Below, one piece after another: positions 28,304-37,262 of a stretch of 64,000 bases of DNA. The position numbers were made by a program, and so were the translations under genes. The notes under the pieces were generated by a model. The model searched no databases. It had not been told where the DNA came from and was given only the letters and a program-made list of their open reading frames with translations. The stretch's first letter is position 1; each line of letters begins with the position of its first letter. The DNA is from an uncultured Microbacterium sp. (GTDB lineage: Bacteria > Actinomycetota > Actinomycetes > Actinomycetales > Microbacteriaceae), in contig NZ_CALBRW010000016.1 of assembly GCF_937927635.1 (NCBI RefSeq), positions 1-64,000 of the forward strand, given 5' to 3'.

Positions 28304-29572
28304 TCAGGGCTGGTCGCGGCCCGCCTGCGCGATCTGACCCCTCTCGGCGCGAGTGAAGCGGCGCAGCTGAGTGACGTGGCTGGGGTTGAGCTCGGCCACG
28401 GTGCCCACCTGAAGCAGCTTCATCGTCCGCTCGACCTGGTCCTTGAGGATCGCGATCGTGCGGTCCACGCCTTGCCGTCCACCGGCCATGAGACCGTAGA
28501 GGTAGGCGCGGCCGATGAGCGTGAAGTCCGCACCGAGAGCCATCGAGGCGACGATATCTGCACCATTGCGGATGCCGGTGTCGACGATGATCTCCATGTC
28601 CTTGCCGACCTCGCGAGCCACGTCCGGGAGGAGTTCGAATGGCACCGGAGCGCGGTCGAGCTGACGGCCGCCGTGGTTCGAGAGCACGATCGAATCGACG
28701 CCGAGGTCCGCGAGCCTCTTCGCGTCCTCGACAGTCTGCACTCCCTTGACCGAGAACTTCCCCTTCCACATGCTGCGGATCGTGGCAAGGTCGTCGAAGT
28801 CGATCGAAGGATCCATCGCGTTGTTGAGCAGCTCCCCGACCGTGCCACCGGTCTCGGTGAGCGAGCCGAACTCGAGCTTGGGAGTGGTGAGGAAGTCCCA
28901 CCACCACCAGGGGCGGGGGATCGCGTTGAGGACGACCTTCGGGCTCAGCTGCGGCGGAATCGAGAATCCGTTGCGGCTGTCACGCAGGCGCGCTCCGGCA
29001 ACCGGAGTGTCGACGGTGAAGAAGAGCGAATCGAAGCCGGCGGCCTGAGCGCGCTCGACGAGTCCGTACGAGATCTCGCGCTTGCGCATCACGTACAGCT
29101 GGAACCAATTGCGTCCGTGGGGGTTGGCGGCCTTGACGTCCTCGATCGACGTCGTGCCGAGCGTCGAGAGCGTGAAGGGGATGCCGGCGGCACCCGCAGC
29201 CGACGAACCGGCGATCTCACCCTCGGTCTGCATGAGTCGGGTGAACCCGGTGGGTGCGATGCCGAAGGGCAGTGCGGAGGAGCCGCCATGGATCTGCACC
29301 GTCGTATCGACGGTGGAGACATCGTTGAGGATCGACGGGTGGAACTCGATGTCCTGGAACACTTGGACCGAGCGGTTCATCGAGATCTCACCCTCGGCAG
29401 CGCCGTCGGTGTAGTCGAAGGCAGCGGCAGGGGTGCGGCGTTTGGCGATATGGCGCAGATCCTCGATCGTCAGTGCGGAGTCGAGACGGCGCTTGCGGCC
29501 GTTGAACTCGAATTTCTTGAACTTCATCAGTTCGAAGATCTCAGCGGGCTTGGGTACCTGTCTCTTGACCAT
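28304..29572 (-). CDS. lldD: FMN-dependent L-lactate dehydrogenase
   Basis: 422 residues. Alpha-hydroxy-acid oxidase family: AAFDYTDGAAEGEISMNRS, PFGIAPTGFTRLMQTEGE, WFQLYVMRKRE, FTVDTPVAGARLRD, then the catalytic pair SNHGGRQLDRAP (His base and Arg) and DTGIRNGADIVASMALGADFTLIGRAYLYG for FMN phosphate. It oxidises L-lactate to pyruvate at the membrane. ATG 29572 (MVKRQVPKP) is preferred because AAGGAG lies nine bases before it; the upstream ATG at 29590 overlaps that site. Co-directional with lldP (133-base gap). Confidence 0.93.
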   Translation of the reverse strand: MVKRQVPKPAEIFELMKFKKFEFNGRKRRLDSALTIEDLRHIAKRRTPAAAFDYTDGAAEGEISMNRSVQVFQDIEFHPSILNDVSTVDTTVQIHGGSSALPFGIAPTGFTRLMQTEGEIAGSSAAGAAGIPFTLSTLGTTSIEDVKAANPHGRNWFQLYVMRKREISYGLVERAQAAGFDSLFFTVDTPVAGARLRDSRNGFSIPPQLSPKVVLNAIPRPWWWWDFLTTPKLEFGSLTETGGTVGELLNNAMDPSIDFDDLATIRSMWKGKFSVKGVQTVEDAKRLADLGVDSIVLSNHGGRQLDRAPVPFELLPDVAREVGKDMEIIVDTGIRNGADIVASMALGADFTLIGRAYLYGLMAGGRQGVDRTIAILKDQVERTMKLLQVGTVAELNPSHVTQLRRFTRAERGQIAQAGRDQP

Positions 29573-29705
29573 GAGACTGTTCTCCTTCATTCGGGCGTCG
29601 TGCGAGAGGTCCGCACGGAGCTGGGAGTAGCGGTGGGAGTGCGGGGAGACGGCGGCGGCCGCCCGCCTCCCCGCACCAGGACTCTGCTGTGGTGCCGAGT
29701 CGAGC

Positions 29706-31391
29706 TCAGCTGCCCCCGGGGACCAGGAACGAGAGCACGGTCGACTCGAGGCCGACGATCAGACACATGACCACGAGCATGGCGACCGACCAGCCGATGA
29801 CCTTGCGGAAGATCGCGGACTCCTGACCGAGCATACCGACGGCAGTTGCGGCGATCGTGAGGTTCTGCGGGCTGATCATCTTGCCGACGACACCGCCGGA
29901 GCTGTTGCCTGCGACGAGTAGGACGGGATCGATTCCCGCGTTCGTCGCAGCTGTCTGCTGCAGTGTGGCGAAGAGCGCGTTGGCACTCGTGTCCGAACCG
30001 GTGACCGCGGTGCCCAACCAGCCGAGAATCGGCGAGAGGAATGCGAAGGCCGCACCGGCCCCGGCGATCCACGTGCCGATCGTGATCGTCTGACCGGCCT
30101 GGTTCATCACGTAGGCCAGCGCGAGCACGAGGCCGACGGTGAGGATCGAGAATCGCATCTTCACGACATTGTCGGTGAAGACTTTGACCGAATCGGCGAA
30201 CGAGATCCTGTACACGATGGCGACGATGATGCCCGAGATGAGCAGCAGGGTGCCGGGCGACGACAGCCATTGGAAGTTGTAGATCGTCGAACCGGAGGGC
30301 TCTCCGGCGGCCGTGAGGATATTGCCGTCGAGTCCCGGCCAGGGGATCTTCACATCGGTGCCGGCAAGGAACGAATTCAGCGCCGGGATGAGCTTCGCAC
30401 TGGAGAAGATGACGATGACGAGCAGGTAGGGGAACAGTGCGAGGAACACACGCGAACCGGTGAGCGTCGGAGCGGTCTCCTTGACACGGGTGGTGGTGAC
30501 CGCACCTCCGGCGCTGGGAGCCGAAGCGCGCTCCTCCTGCTTCGCGATCCGCATCTTCGCTAGCGCGTCAGCGCCGCCCTTGGGCGTCCAGAAGCGGAGG
30601 ATGATGACCGCGGCGGCGAGCCCGGCGAGGGAGGAGACGATATCGGTCAGCTCGACCGAGAGGAAGTTCGCGGAGATGAACTGTGCGATTCCGAAGACGA
30701 CGCCGACGGCCAGGGCGAGCGGCCACAGCTGCTTGAGCCCACGCTTGCCATCGACGATGAAGACGAGCAGGAGCGGGACGATCGCGGCGAGGACCGGCGT
30801 CTGGTGACCGACCATGGCACCGATGTCCTGGTAATCGATCCCGGTCAGAGTGCCGGCGGTGATGATCGGGATGCCGATGGCACCGAAGGCGACCGGTGCG
30901 GTGTTGGCGATGAGCACGACGACGGCGGCGCGCATAGCGGTGAAGCCGACCGCGATGAGCATGACACCGGTGATGGCCACGGGGGCTCCGAATCCGGCGA
31001 GCGCCTCGAGCAGACCACCGAAGCAGAAGGCGACGATGATGGCCTGAACGCGTGGATCATCGGAGATCACGTCGATGACCAGACGCAGATCCTCGAAGCG
31101 GCCCGACTTCACGGTCAGTTCGTAGAGCCAGATCGCGCAGACGACGATCCACATGATCGGGAACAGCCCGAAGGCGAAGCCCTGGGTGGCCGAGAGCGTT
31201 GCGAGTCCGATCGGCATCGCGTAGACGAAGACGGCGACGAGCAATGCGACGACGAGCGCGGCGAGACCGGCCCAATGGGCCTTCCACCGCAGCCAGCCCA
31301 GCGTCACGAAGATCGTCACCAATGGCAGCAGTGCCAGCAACGACGACCACAGCAGACTGCCGGCCATCGGGGCGAGTTCAGGTGTATACAT
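29706..31391 (-). CDS. lldP: L-lactate permease, LctP family
   Basis: 561 residues with about 13 membrane helices. Recognisable by GFAFGLFPIMWIVVCAIWLYELTVKSGRFEDLR, FCFGGLLEALAGFGAPVAITGVML and the late AGNSSGGVVGKMISPQNLTIAATAVG. It imports lactate or glycolate by proton symport. Start ATG 31391 is chosen because GGGGA precedes it by five bases; a GTG four codons upstream is possible. The protein feeds LldD. Base composition and scarcity of GGATGCC words differ from the surroundings. Confidence 0.93.
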   Translation of the reverse strand: MYTPELAPMAGSLLWSSLLALLPLVTIFVTLGWLRWKAHWAGLAALVVALLVAVFVYAMPIGLATLSATQGFAFGLFPIMWIVVCAIWLYELTVKSGRFEDLRLVIDVISDDPRVQAIIVAFCFGGLLEALAGFGAPVAITGVMLIAVGFTAMRAAVVVLIANTAPVAFGAIGIPIITAGTLTGIDYQDIGAMVGHQTPVLAAIVPLLLVFIVDGKRGLKQLWPLALAVGVVFGIAQFISANFLSVELTDIVSSLAGLAAAVIILRFWTPKGGADALAKMRIAKQEERASAPSAGGAVTTTRVKETAPTLTGSRVFLALFPYLLVIVIFSSAKLIPALNSFLAGTDVKIPWPGLDGNILTAAGEPSGSTIYNFQWLSSPGTLLLISGIIVAIVYRISFADSVKVFTDNVVKMRFSILTVGLVLALAYVMNQAGQTITIGTWIAGAGAAFAFLSPILGWLGTAVTGSDTSANALFATLQQTAATNAGIDPVLLVAGNSSGGVVGKMISPQNLTIAATAVGMLGQESAIFRKVIGWSVAMLVVMCLIVGLESTVLSFLVPGGS

Positions 31392-31493
31392 TATCTTCCC
31401 CACGACACCCGGTCCGTGGAGTCTTGAGGCGGCTATGCCTCAGGGCTGCATCTGCCGGATGCACAATTTGACGGTAATTAGTATGGCCTTTAA

Positions 31494-31506
31494 GAGGTCA
31501 GACCAT
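31494..31506. promoter_or_regulatory. Likely LldR operator in the lldP-lldR divergent gap
   Basis: GAGGTCAGACCAT with flanks TTAA on both sides (31490-31510) is a palindrome of the FadR/LldR/PdhR type (GGTxxxACC). It lies in an AT-rich 180-base gap together with TTGACG (31468-31473) and TAGAAT (31518-31523), so it overlaps promoters in both directions. Confidence 0.65.
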
Positions 31507-31571
31507 TTAATGGATCATAGAATTGTGTGTGACGCACGTCAAGTGTTCGCTGAGAGATTTCTGAAACACGG

Positions 31572-32327
31572 GTGAAGAAGATGGCCGATCAGGCGGTACC
31601 CGGGCAGAGCACATGGAAGCCCGTGACCAAGTCGAGCACTTATGAGCTCGTCATCGACGCGATCGAGGAGCGGATCATGAACGGCTCGCTCACTGTCGGC
31701 GATCCGCTGCCTCCCGAGCGGGAGCTCGCGGGCAGGTTGGAGGTCAGCCGTGCGAGTGTGCGCGAGGCCCTCCGCGTCCTCGAGAGTCTCGGAGTGATCA
31801 GGTCGAACGGTGGATCAGGCCGGGCCGCGGGCACCTTCGTCGCCGCTATGCCGAGTGCCGCCCTCAGCCGCTTCCTCCGGCTCCATGTGGCACTCGCGAA
31901 CTTCAGCATCGAGGAGGTGATCGAGACTCGCATCCAGCTCGAGACCTCGAGCGCGACGCTCGCCTCCTCGCGAATCCGCAAGGACGATATCGCTCATCTC
32001 AACGCCCACCTGGCGATCATGGACACGCCGGGGGTCAGTCTCGAGGCGTTCAATGACGCAGACGCCGCGTTCCACGTGGCGATCGCCGAGGCTACGGGCA
32101 ATCAGCTCTTCTCCGACCTCACCGAGGCGATCCGCAACAGTCTGCGGCTTCCCATCCTGCGCGCCTTCGGCACGGTTCCCGATCAGGAGGCACTCATGGT
32201 GCAACTCCAATCACAGCATCACGGGATCCTCGACGCCATCGTCGCCCATGAGGCCCAGACCGCTGCGCGTCTGACCGAGGATCACATCACCACCGCGGTG
32301 ACGGCGCTGCAACTCACCCTCCGCTGA
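31572..32327 (+). CDS. lldR: GntR/FadR-family lactate regulator
   Basis: 251 residues. An N-terminal winged helix (YELVIDAIEERIMNGSLTVGDPLPPERELAGRLEVSRASVREALRVLESLGVI) is followed by an all-helical FCD ligand-binding domain with ETRIQLETSSATLAS, DAAFHVAIAEATGN (Asp and His metal ligands) and SQHHGILDAI. Divergent from lldP-lldD, so an L-lactate-responsive repressor is expected. The start may be GTG 31572 or ATG 31581. Confidence 0.88.
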   Translation: MKKMADQAVPGQSTWKPVTKSSTYELVIDAIEERIMNGSLTVGDPLPPERELAGRLEVSRASVREALRVLESLGVIRSNGGSGRAAGTFVAAMPSAALSRFLRLHVALANFSIEEVIETRIQLETSSATLASSRIRKDDIAHLNAHLAIMDTPGVSLEAFNDADAAFHVAIAEATGNQLFSDLTEAIRNSLRLPILRAFGTVPDQEALMVQLQSQHHGILDAIVAHEAQTAARLTEDHITTAVTALQLTLR

Positions 32328-32349
32328 GGGTTCGGTCAGCGGGGCCGGA

Positions 32350-35300
32350 TCAGTCACCCGGGTGCGCGGATGGCAGGCCCTGGGAGCGCAGCTCGCGACG
32401 GGTCGGCTGGTGCAGGGCATCGCTCACGAGTCCCGACGACGCGCCGGCCGCCTCGCCCGCGAGGTGCGCCTCGACATCGCTGCGCAGCATGATCTCGGGG
32501 GCGATAGGCGTGCGCGGACGGACGGGTCCGTCGCCGCCATCGGGGCCGGAGTCCTCCGGCCCCGAACCGCCTCGCGCAGCGCGCTTGGCGGCACGCCGTT
32601 CCTTCGCACCCTCGACGAGGTTGTACAGCGTCGGCAGCACGATCAGCGTCAGCACGGTCGACGACACCAGGCCGCCGATCACGACGATCGCCAGCGGCTG
32701 CGAGATGAACCCGCCGTGCCCGGTGATGCCCAGCGCCATCGGCGTGAGTGCGAAGATCGTCGCGAGCGCCGTCATCAGGATCGGGCGCAGACGCTTCTCG
32801 CCGCCCGCCATCACGGCATCCGCTGTGCTGAGTCCCTTCTCCCGGTACTGGTTGACCAGGTCGACCAGCACGATGGCGTTGGTGACGACGATGCCGATCA
32901 GCATCAGCACGCCGATCAGCGAGGCGACGCCCAGCGGAACCCCGGTGGCGATCTGCAGCAGGATGGCGCCGGTGGCCGCGAACGGCACCGACACCAGCAG
33001 CAGCAGCGGCTGGCGCAGCGACTTGAACGTCGCGACCATCACCACGTAGACGATCAGGATGGCGGCCAGCATGGCCAGCCCCAGCTGCGAGAACGAGTCG
33101 GCCTGCTGCTGGGCCACGCCGCCGATCTCGGCGCGCGCGCCCTCCGGCAGCTTCACGTGATCCATGGCCGCGTTCACCGAGGCGGTCGCCACCGCCAGGT
33201 TGTCCGAGGACGGCGGCACGGTGATGGTCGCCGTGCGGCGGCCCTTCTCGGTGGTGATCGCGGTGGGTCCGTTCTGCTCCTCGACGCTCGCGATGTCGGA
33301 GAGCTTCACCGGGCCGGTGGGCGTCAGGATCTCCAGCGACCGAAGTGCGTCAAGGGATGCCGGCGGCTCGGGGTTCACGATGTACACGTTCATGCCCGTG
33401 CCGTCGACCTCGATGGAGCCGATCTGGTCGGGGCGCATGGTGTTGGAGACCATCGACCCGACGGCCACCTCGCTGAGCCCGCGCTCGGCGGCCTTGGCGC
33501 GGTCGACGTTCACGGCGATGTACGGCAGCGAGGCCGACAGGTTGGTGGTGACCTGGCCGACGCCGTCACGGCCCTTCAGATCCTTCACCAGCGCGTCGGT
33601 GCCTTTCTGCAGCGCGCTCGCGTCGGGTGCGGTGACGGTGATCGTGATGTCGCTGGAGCCGAAGCCGCCGCTCGACGCGGCGACGCTCACGTCGCCGGCA
33701 TCCTTCAGCTCGTCGATCCTCTTCTGCACGGTGGCGCGCAGCTTCTCCTGATCAGCCGAATCGGAGGTCTGAATCGAGTAGGTGATGCCCGCACCGCCCG
33801 AGAAGGCGTCACGCAGCGCCGAGCCGCTGGAGCCGATCGAGGCCTGCACGTGCGTGATGCCGTCGATGCCGTTCAGCGCCTTCTCGACCTGCTTGGCCGC
33901 ATCCGACTTGGCCTGCAGGCTGGCGGTGCCGCCGATGTCCTGCGTGACGGTCATGGTGTTCTGGCCGGAGTCGCTGAGGAAGTTGATCTTCATCAGCGGG
34001 GCCGCGGCCAACGTGCCGCCCAGCACCAGCAGCGCGATCACGACGGTGGTCGCGGAGTGCTTCAGCGTCCAGCCGAGGATCGGGCGGTACGCCTTCTGCA
34101 GGCGGGTGGGCGGGGCATCCGGATGCTCGGGGTCGATGCGCGTGCCGTCGGCCGCCACCAGCGGCTTGCCGGGCTTCAGGAACCAGTGCGCCAGCACCGG
34201 CACGATGGTCAGCGCGACGAACAGCGACGCGGCCATGGCGATGGTGACGGTCATGGCGAACGGCCGGAACAGCTCGCCGACCATGTCGCCGACGAACACG
34301 ATCGGCAGGAACACCGCGACCGTGGTGATGGTGGATGCCGTGACCGCTGCCGCCACCTCGCGCACGGCCAGTTTGATGGCCGTGACCTTGTCGGAGCCCT
34401 GCACGTAGTGCCGTTTGATGTTCTCGATCACGACGATGGAGTCGTCGACCACGCGCCCGATGGCGATGGTGAGCGCGCCGAGGGTGAGCAGGTTCAGGGA
34501 ATAGCCGAACGCCTGCAGGCCGATGAACGTGATCAGCACAGAGGTCGGGATCGAGATGGCGGTGACCAGCGTGGAGCGGATCGAGAGCAGGAAGATCAGG
34601 ATGACGACCACGGCGAACGCCAGGCCCAGCAGGCCCTCGGTGGCGAGCGTCTCGATGGACTGCTCGATGAACGGCGCCTGATCGAACACCACGGTGAACG
34701 TGGTGTCGGGGAACGTCTTCTGCAGGTCGTCGAGCTTGCTCAGCACGCCCTTGGACACGTCGACGGTGTTGGCCGAGGGCAGCTTGGTGACGGCGATCGA
34801 CAGGGCGTCCTTGCCGTCCACGCGCGAGATCGAGGTGACCGGGTCGGTGGTCTGCTCCACGGTCGCGACGTCGCCGATCGTGAGCGTCGTGCCCACCAGC
34901 GGCAGGTCGGCCAACTGCTGCGCCGAGGTGATCTTCGAGCCGGTCTGCACGGTGAGCGTCTGGTCACCCTCGGTGATGTCGCCGCCCGGCAGCAGGATGC
35001 CGTTCTGCGCCAGCGCCTGGCTCAGGGACTGCATGGTCTGGTGCGCGGCGGCCAGCTTGGCGGCATCCGGAGTGATGGTGATGCGCTGCCCGACGCCGCC
35101 GACGATGGTCGCGGCGTTGACGCCCTTCACATCCTCCAGATCCGGGATGACGGTGGTCTCCAGGTCGTTCTGCGCGGCCTGGGCATCGCTGAAGCCGGTG
35201 ACGGCGACCTGGATGACGGGGAAGTCGTCGATGGAGACGCTCAGCACCTGCGGCGTGACGTCCTTCGGCAGCTGCTGGGAGATGCGGTTGATGGCCTGCT

Positions 35301-35628
35301 GCATCTTCTGCTCGGCGGTGGCGAGGTCGGTGCCGTAGGTGAACGTCGCCTGCACCATGGAGGCGTTGGTGGTGCTGGTGGCCGTCGTCGACTCCAGCCC
35401 CGGCACGCCCTGGATGGCGGTCTCGACGGGCGTGGACACATCGTGCTCGACCACCTCCGGCGAGGCGCCCGGGTACTGCGTCATGACGATCAGCGCCGGC
35501 AGCTCGAGCGAGGGGATGAGCTCCTGCTTGAGGTTGGTCAGCGCGAGCCCGCCGAACACGGCGGCCACGATCGTGATGAGGGCGATCAGTGCGCGGTTGC
35601 GCAGGCTGAAGACGGAGAGATTCGACAC
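32350..35628 (-). CDS. RND efflux transporter, HAE1/SwrC-like
   Basis: 1092 residues. Helix 1 at about 10-30 (RNRALIALITIVAAVFGG), two large extracellular loops and about 12 helices. Key relay residues are in IAIGRVVDDSIVVIENIKRH (the Asp-Asp of helix 4). PGASPEVVEHDVSTPVETAIQGVPG and the repeat ARAEIGGVAQQQADSFSQLG are typical of the AcrB superfamily. Gram-positive members export lipopeptides or drugs without an outer-membrane partner. The C-terminal ~85 residues are charged and proline-rich. GTG start; convergent with lldR with 22 bases between stops. Confidence 0.9.
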   Translation of the reverse strand: MSNLSVFSLRNRALIALITIVAAVFGGLALTNLKQELIPSLELPALIVMTQYPGASPEVVEHDVSTPVETAIQGVPGLESTTATSTTNASMVQATFTYGTDLATAEQKMQQAINRISQQLPKDVTPQVLSVSIDDFPVIQVAVTGFSDAQAAQNDLETTVIPDLEDVKGVNAATIVGGVGQRITITPDAAKLAAAHQTMQSLSQALAQNGILLPGGDITEGDQTLTVQTGSKITSAQQLADLPLVGTTLTIGDVATVEQTTDPVTSISRVDGKDALSIAVTKLPSANTVDVSKGVLSKLDDLQKTFPDTTFTVVFDQAPFIEQSIETLATEGLLGLAFAVVVILIFLLSIRSTLVTAISIPTSVLITFIGLQAFGYSLNLLTLGALTIAIGRVVDDSIVVIENIKRHYVQGSDKVTAIKLAVREVAAAVTASTITTVAVFLPIVFVGDMVGELFRPFAMTVTIAMAASLFVALTIVPVLAHWFLKPGKPLVAADGTRIDPEHPDAPPTRLQKAYRPILGWTLKHSATTVVIALLVLGGTLAAAPLMKINFLSDSGQNTMTVTQDIGGTASLQAKSDAAKQVEKALNGIDGITHVQASIGSSGSALRDAFSGGAGITYSIQTSDSADQEKLRATVQKRIDELKDAGDVSVAASSGGFGSSDITITVTAPDASALQKGTDALVKDLKGRDGVGQVTTNLSASLPYIAVNVDRAKAAERGLSEVAVGSMVSNTMRPDQIGSIEVDGTGMNVYIVNPEPPASLDALRSLEILTPTGPVKLSDIASVEEQNGPTAITTEKGRRTATITVPPSSDNLAVATASVNAAMDHVKLPEGARAEIGGVAQQQADSFSQLGLAMLAAILIVYVVMVATFKSLRQPLLLLVSVPFAATGAILLQIATGVPLGVASLIGVLMLIGIVVTNAIVLVDLVNQYREKGLSTADAVMAGGEKRLRPILMTALATIFALTPMALGITGHGGFISQPLAIVVIGGLVSSTVLTLIVLPTLYNLVEGAKERRAAKRAARGGSGPEDSGPDGGDGPVRPRTPIAPEIMLRSDVEAHLAGEAAGASSGLVSDALHQPTRRELRSQGLPSAHPGD

Positions 35629-35702
35629 GGTGCTCGATTCAGTGGCTCGGAGCGTACCCGTCCATTATCCGTGAGTCGCGCGGGAGTGCCTGCGGGATGC
35701 TG

Positions 35703-36062
35703 TCAGGCGGCCAGGCCCAGCGCGAGGCCGACGGCCGCGGCGGCGAAGCCGGCCAGCAGCATCCCGCCCGAGTACAGGACGGATGCCCGGCGCTCACCGT
35801 CGCGCCACAGCGCGACCGTGTCGATCATCGCCGTGCTGAAGGTGGTGTAGCCGCCGAGGAACCCCGTGCCCACGACGAACGCCGCCCCCGGCAGCATCCC
35901 CACCACGAGGCCGAGCAGCAGCGATCCGCTCACGTTGATGATCACCACGCCCCACGGGAACCGCGTGCCGGTCGCCCGCGCGATGCCGAGGTCGACGAGG
36001 TACCTCGTCGCGGCACCCAGTCCGCCGCAGGCGGCGGCCAGCAGGAAGATCATCGGGCTCAT
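35703..36062 (-). CDS. crcB: Fluoride channel subunit (Fluc/CrcB)
   Basis: 119 residues, four helices. Signature GTGFLGGYTTFSTAMIDT (pore-lining Phe, Thr and the central Na site) and INVSGSLLLGLVVG. CrcB proteins export fluoride as dimers. Two adjacent unequal genes, as here, usually form an antiparallel heterodimer. ATG 36062 overlaps the upstream crcB stop as ATGA, so the subunits are made in a fixed ratio. Confidence 0.93.
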   Translation of the reverse strand: MSPMIFLLAAACGGLGAATRYLVDLGIARATGTRFPWGVVIINVSGSLLLGLVVGMLPGAAFVVGTGFLGGYTTFSTAMIDTVALWRDGERRASVLYSGGMLLAGFAAAAVGLALGLAA

Positions 36063-36439
36063 GCGGCGCCCCGCTTTCGGCCGAGATGCAGTCCGAGTGC
36101 GGCGAGCGCGATGCCGCCGGCCAGGGTGAGGGCGACATAGCCCGCCGCCAGCAGTGCAGACGACGCCCACAGCTGCACGGAGTCGACCATGAACGAGCTG
36201 TAGGTCGTGAACCCGCCGAGCATGCCGGTGCCGAGGAACACCCGCAGATCGGATGCCGGAAGCCGGGCGGTCAGGATGCCCAGTACCAGGGCGCCGACCA
36301 GGTTCGCCACCAGAACACCCACGGGCGCATCGGGGATGAGCAGCCCCAACCCCATCCGGGCGGCGGTGCCCAGCATCCCGCCCAGAGCGACCAGCGCCGC
36401 ACGCCGCAGGACGGCGCTCGCTGGGGTGGATGAGGTCAC
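36059..36439 (-). CDS. crcB: Fluoride channel subunit (Fluc/CrcB), first of the pair
   Basis: 126 residues, four helices, with GTGMLGGFTTYSSFMVDS and VANLVGALVLGILTA. It is the partner of the next gene. GTG 36439 is chosen because TAGAGT (complement of 36447-36452) lies seven bases upstream; the longer open frame upstream is arginine-rich and not protein-like. No fluoride riboswitch is evident in the short upstream region. Confidence 0.9.
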   Translation of the reverse strand: MTSSTPASAVLRRAALVALGGMLGTAARMGLGLLIPDAPVGVLVANLVGALVLGILTARLPASDLRVFLGTGMLGGFTTYSSFMVDSVQLWASSALLAAGYVALTLAGGIALAALGLHLGRKRGAA

Positions 36440-36545
36440 CTGCGCAACTCTAGTCGGGAGCCTCGCCCCGGCCGCCGTTACGTAGACTCGGGAGACGACC
36501 GAGCCCCACCCGAGGGGTGCCCGGCCCCAGGAGGACGACGCCCGC

Positions 36546-37262
36546 GTGCTGACGAGAAGGATCTTCGGATGGCTGCGTCTGCTCGCCGCAGCCGTGTGCG
36601 TCGTGTCCCTCACGCACCGGATGCTGTGGGGCATGGGCTCGCAGACCCTCGCCAGCGACAACTTCTTCGCCTACCTGACCATCCAGTCGAACATCGCGTT
36701 CGCCGCGGTGACGATCACCGCCGGGATCATCGCGCTGCGGCAGCCGCTGGATCCCGCCTGGCTGACCTCGGCGCGTGTGCTGGTGCTGAGCTGGACGACC
36801 ACGGCGGGGCTGGCCTTCTCGATCATCGTCTGGCAGGCGGGGGTGCGCGGCATCCCGATCACCGTCCCGTGGTCGGACGTCGTGCTGCACTACGTGCTGC
36901 CCGCGCTGGCCGTGATCGGCTGGCTGATCGGGCCGGGGCGGCAGCCGGCATCCTGGCGGGTGCTGCCGTTCGTGCTGCTGTACCCGCTGATCTGGGGCGT
37001 GTTCACGATCTGGCGCGGCAGCATCATCGGCTGGTATCCGTACTACTTCCTCGACCCTCGCCAGGTGTCCGGGTTGCCGGAGATGGGCATCTCCTGCCTG
37101 GCGGCGCTGTCGATCTTCGCCGTGGTCGCCGCCCTGCTGGTGCTGCTGAGCCACGTGCGCGTGCGGCTGCCTCCGTGGGGCGAGATCAGCTCGCGTCCTT
37201 CGGGGTGGGTGCGAAGAACTCGAGTGCCGCTCTGGCGGCCACCCGTGCGTCGCGGTCGCTGA
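36546..37262 (+). CDS. Pr6Pr-family membrane protein
   Basis: 238 residues with six helices. Segments such as FFAYLTIQSNIAFAAVTITAGIIALRQP, LHYVLPALAVIGWLIGPG and LLYPLIWGVFTIWRGSIIGWYPYYFLDP match the Pr6Pr/FAR-17a membrane family (conserved Asn and His in the membrane). Function unknown. The last 25 codons (from 37186) overlap the 3' end of the convergent amine oxidase gene and encode an arginine-rich tail, so the natural C-terminus was probably extended by loss of a stop. GTG start with AGGAGG eleven bases upstream. Confidence 0.85.
   Translation: MLTRRIFGWLRLLAAAVCVVSLTHRMLWGMGSQTLASDNFFAYLTIQSNIAFAAVTITAGIIALRQPLDPAWLTSARVLVLSWTTTAGLAFSIIVWQAGVRGIPITVPWSDVVLHYVLPALAVIGWLIGPGRQPASWRVLPFVLLYPLIWGVFTIWRGSIIGWYPYYFLDPRQVSGLPEMGISCLAALSIFAVVAALLVLLSHVRVRLPPWGEISSRPSGWVRRTRVPLWRPPVRRGR

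Noticed and set aside
32362..35850. An 1162-codon plus-strand open frame opposite the RND exporter
   Set aside because: Shadow of a strongly biased GC codon pattern on the other strand; composition (R/H/D/G) is not protein-like.
36440..36545. Fluoride riboswitch upstream of the crcB pair
   Set aside because: The transcript start predicted by TAGAGT lies at the start codon and no crcB-motif core was found.
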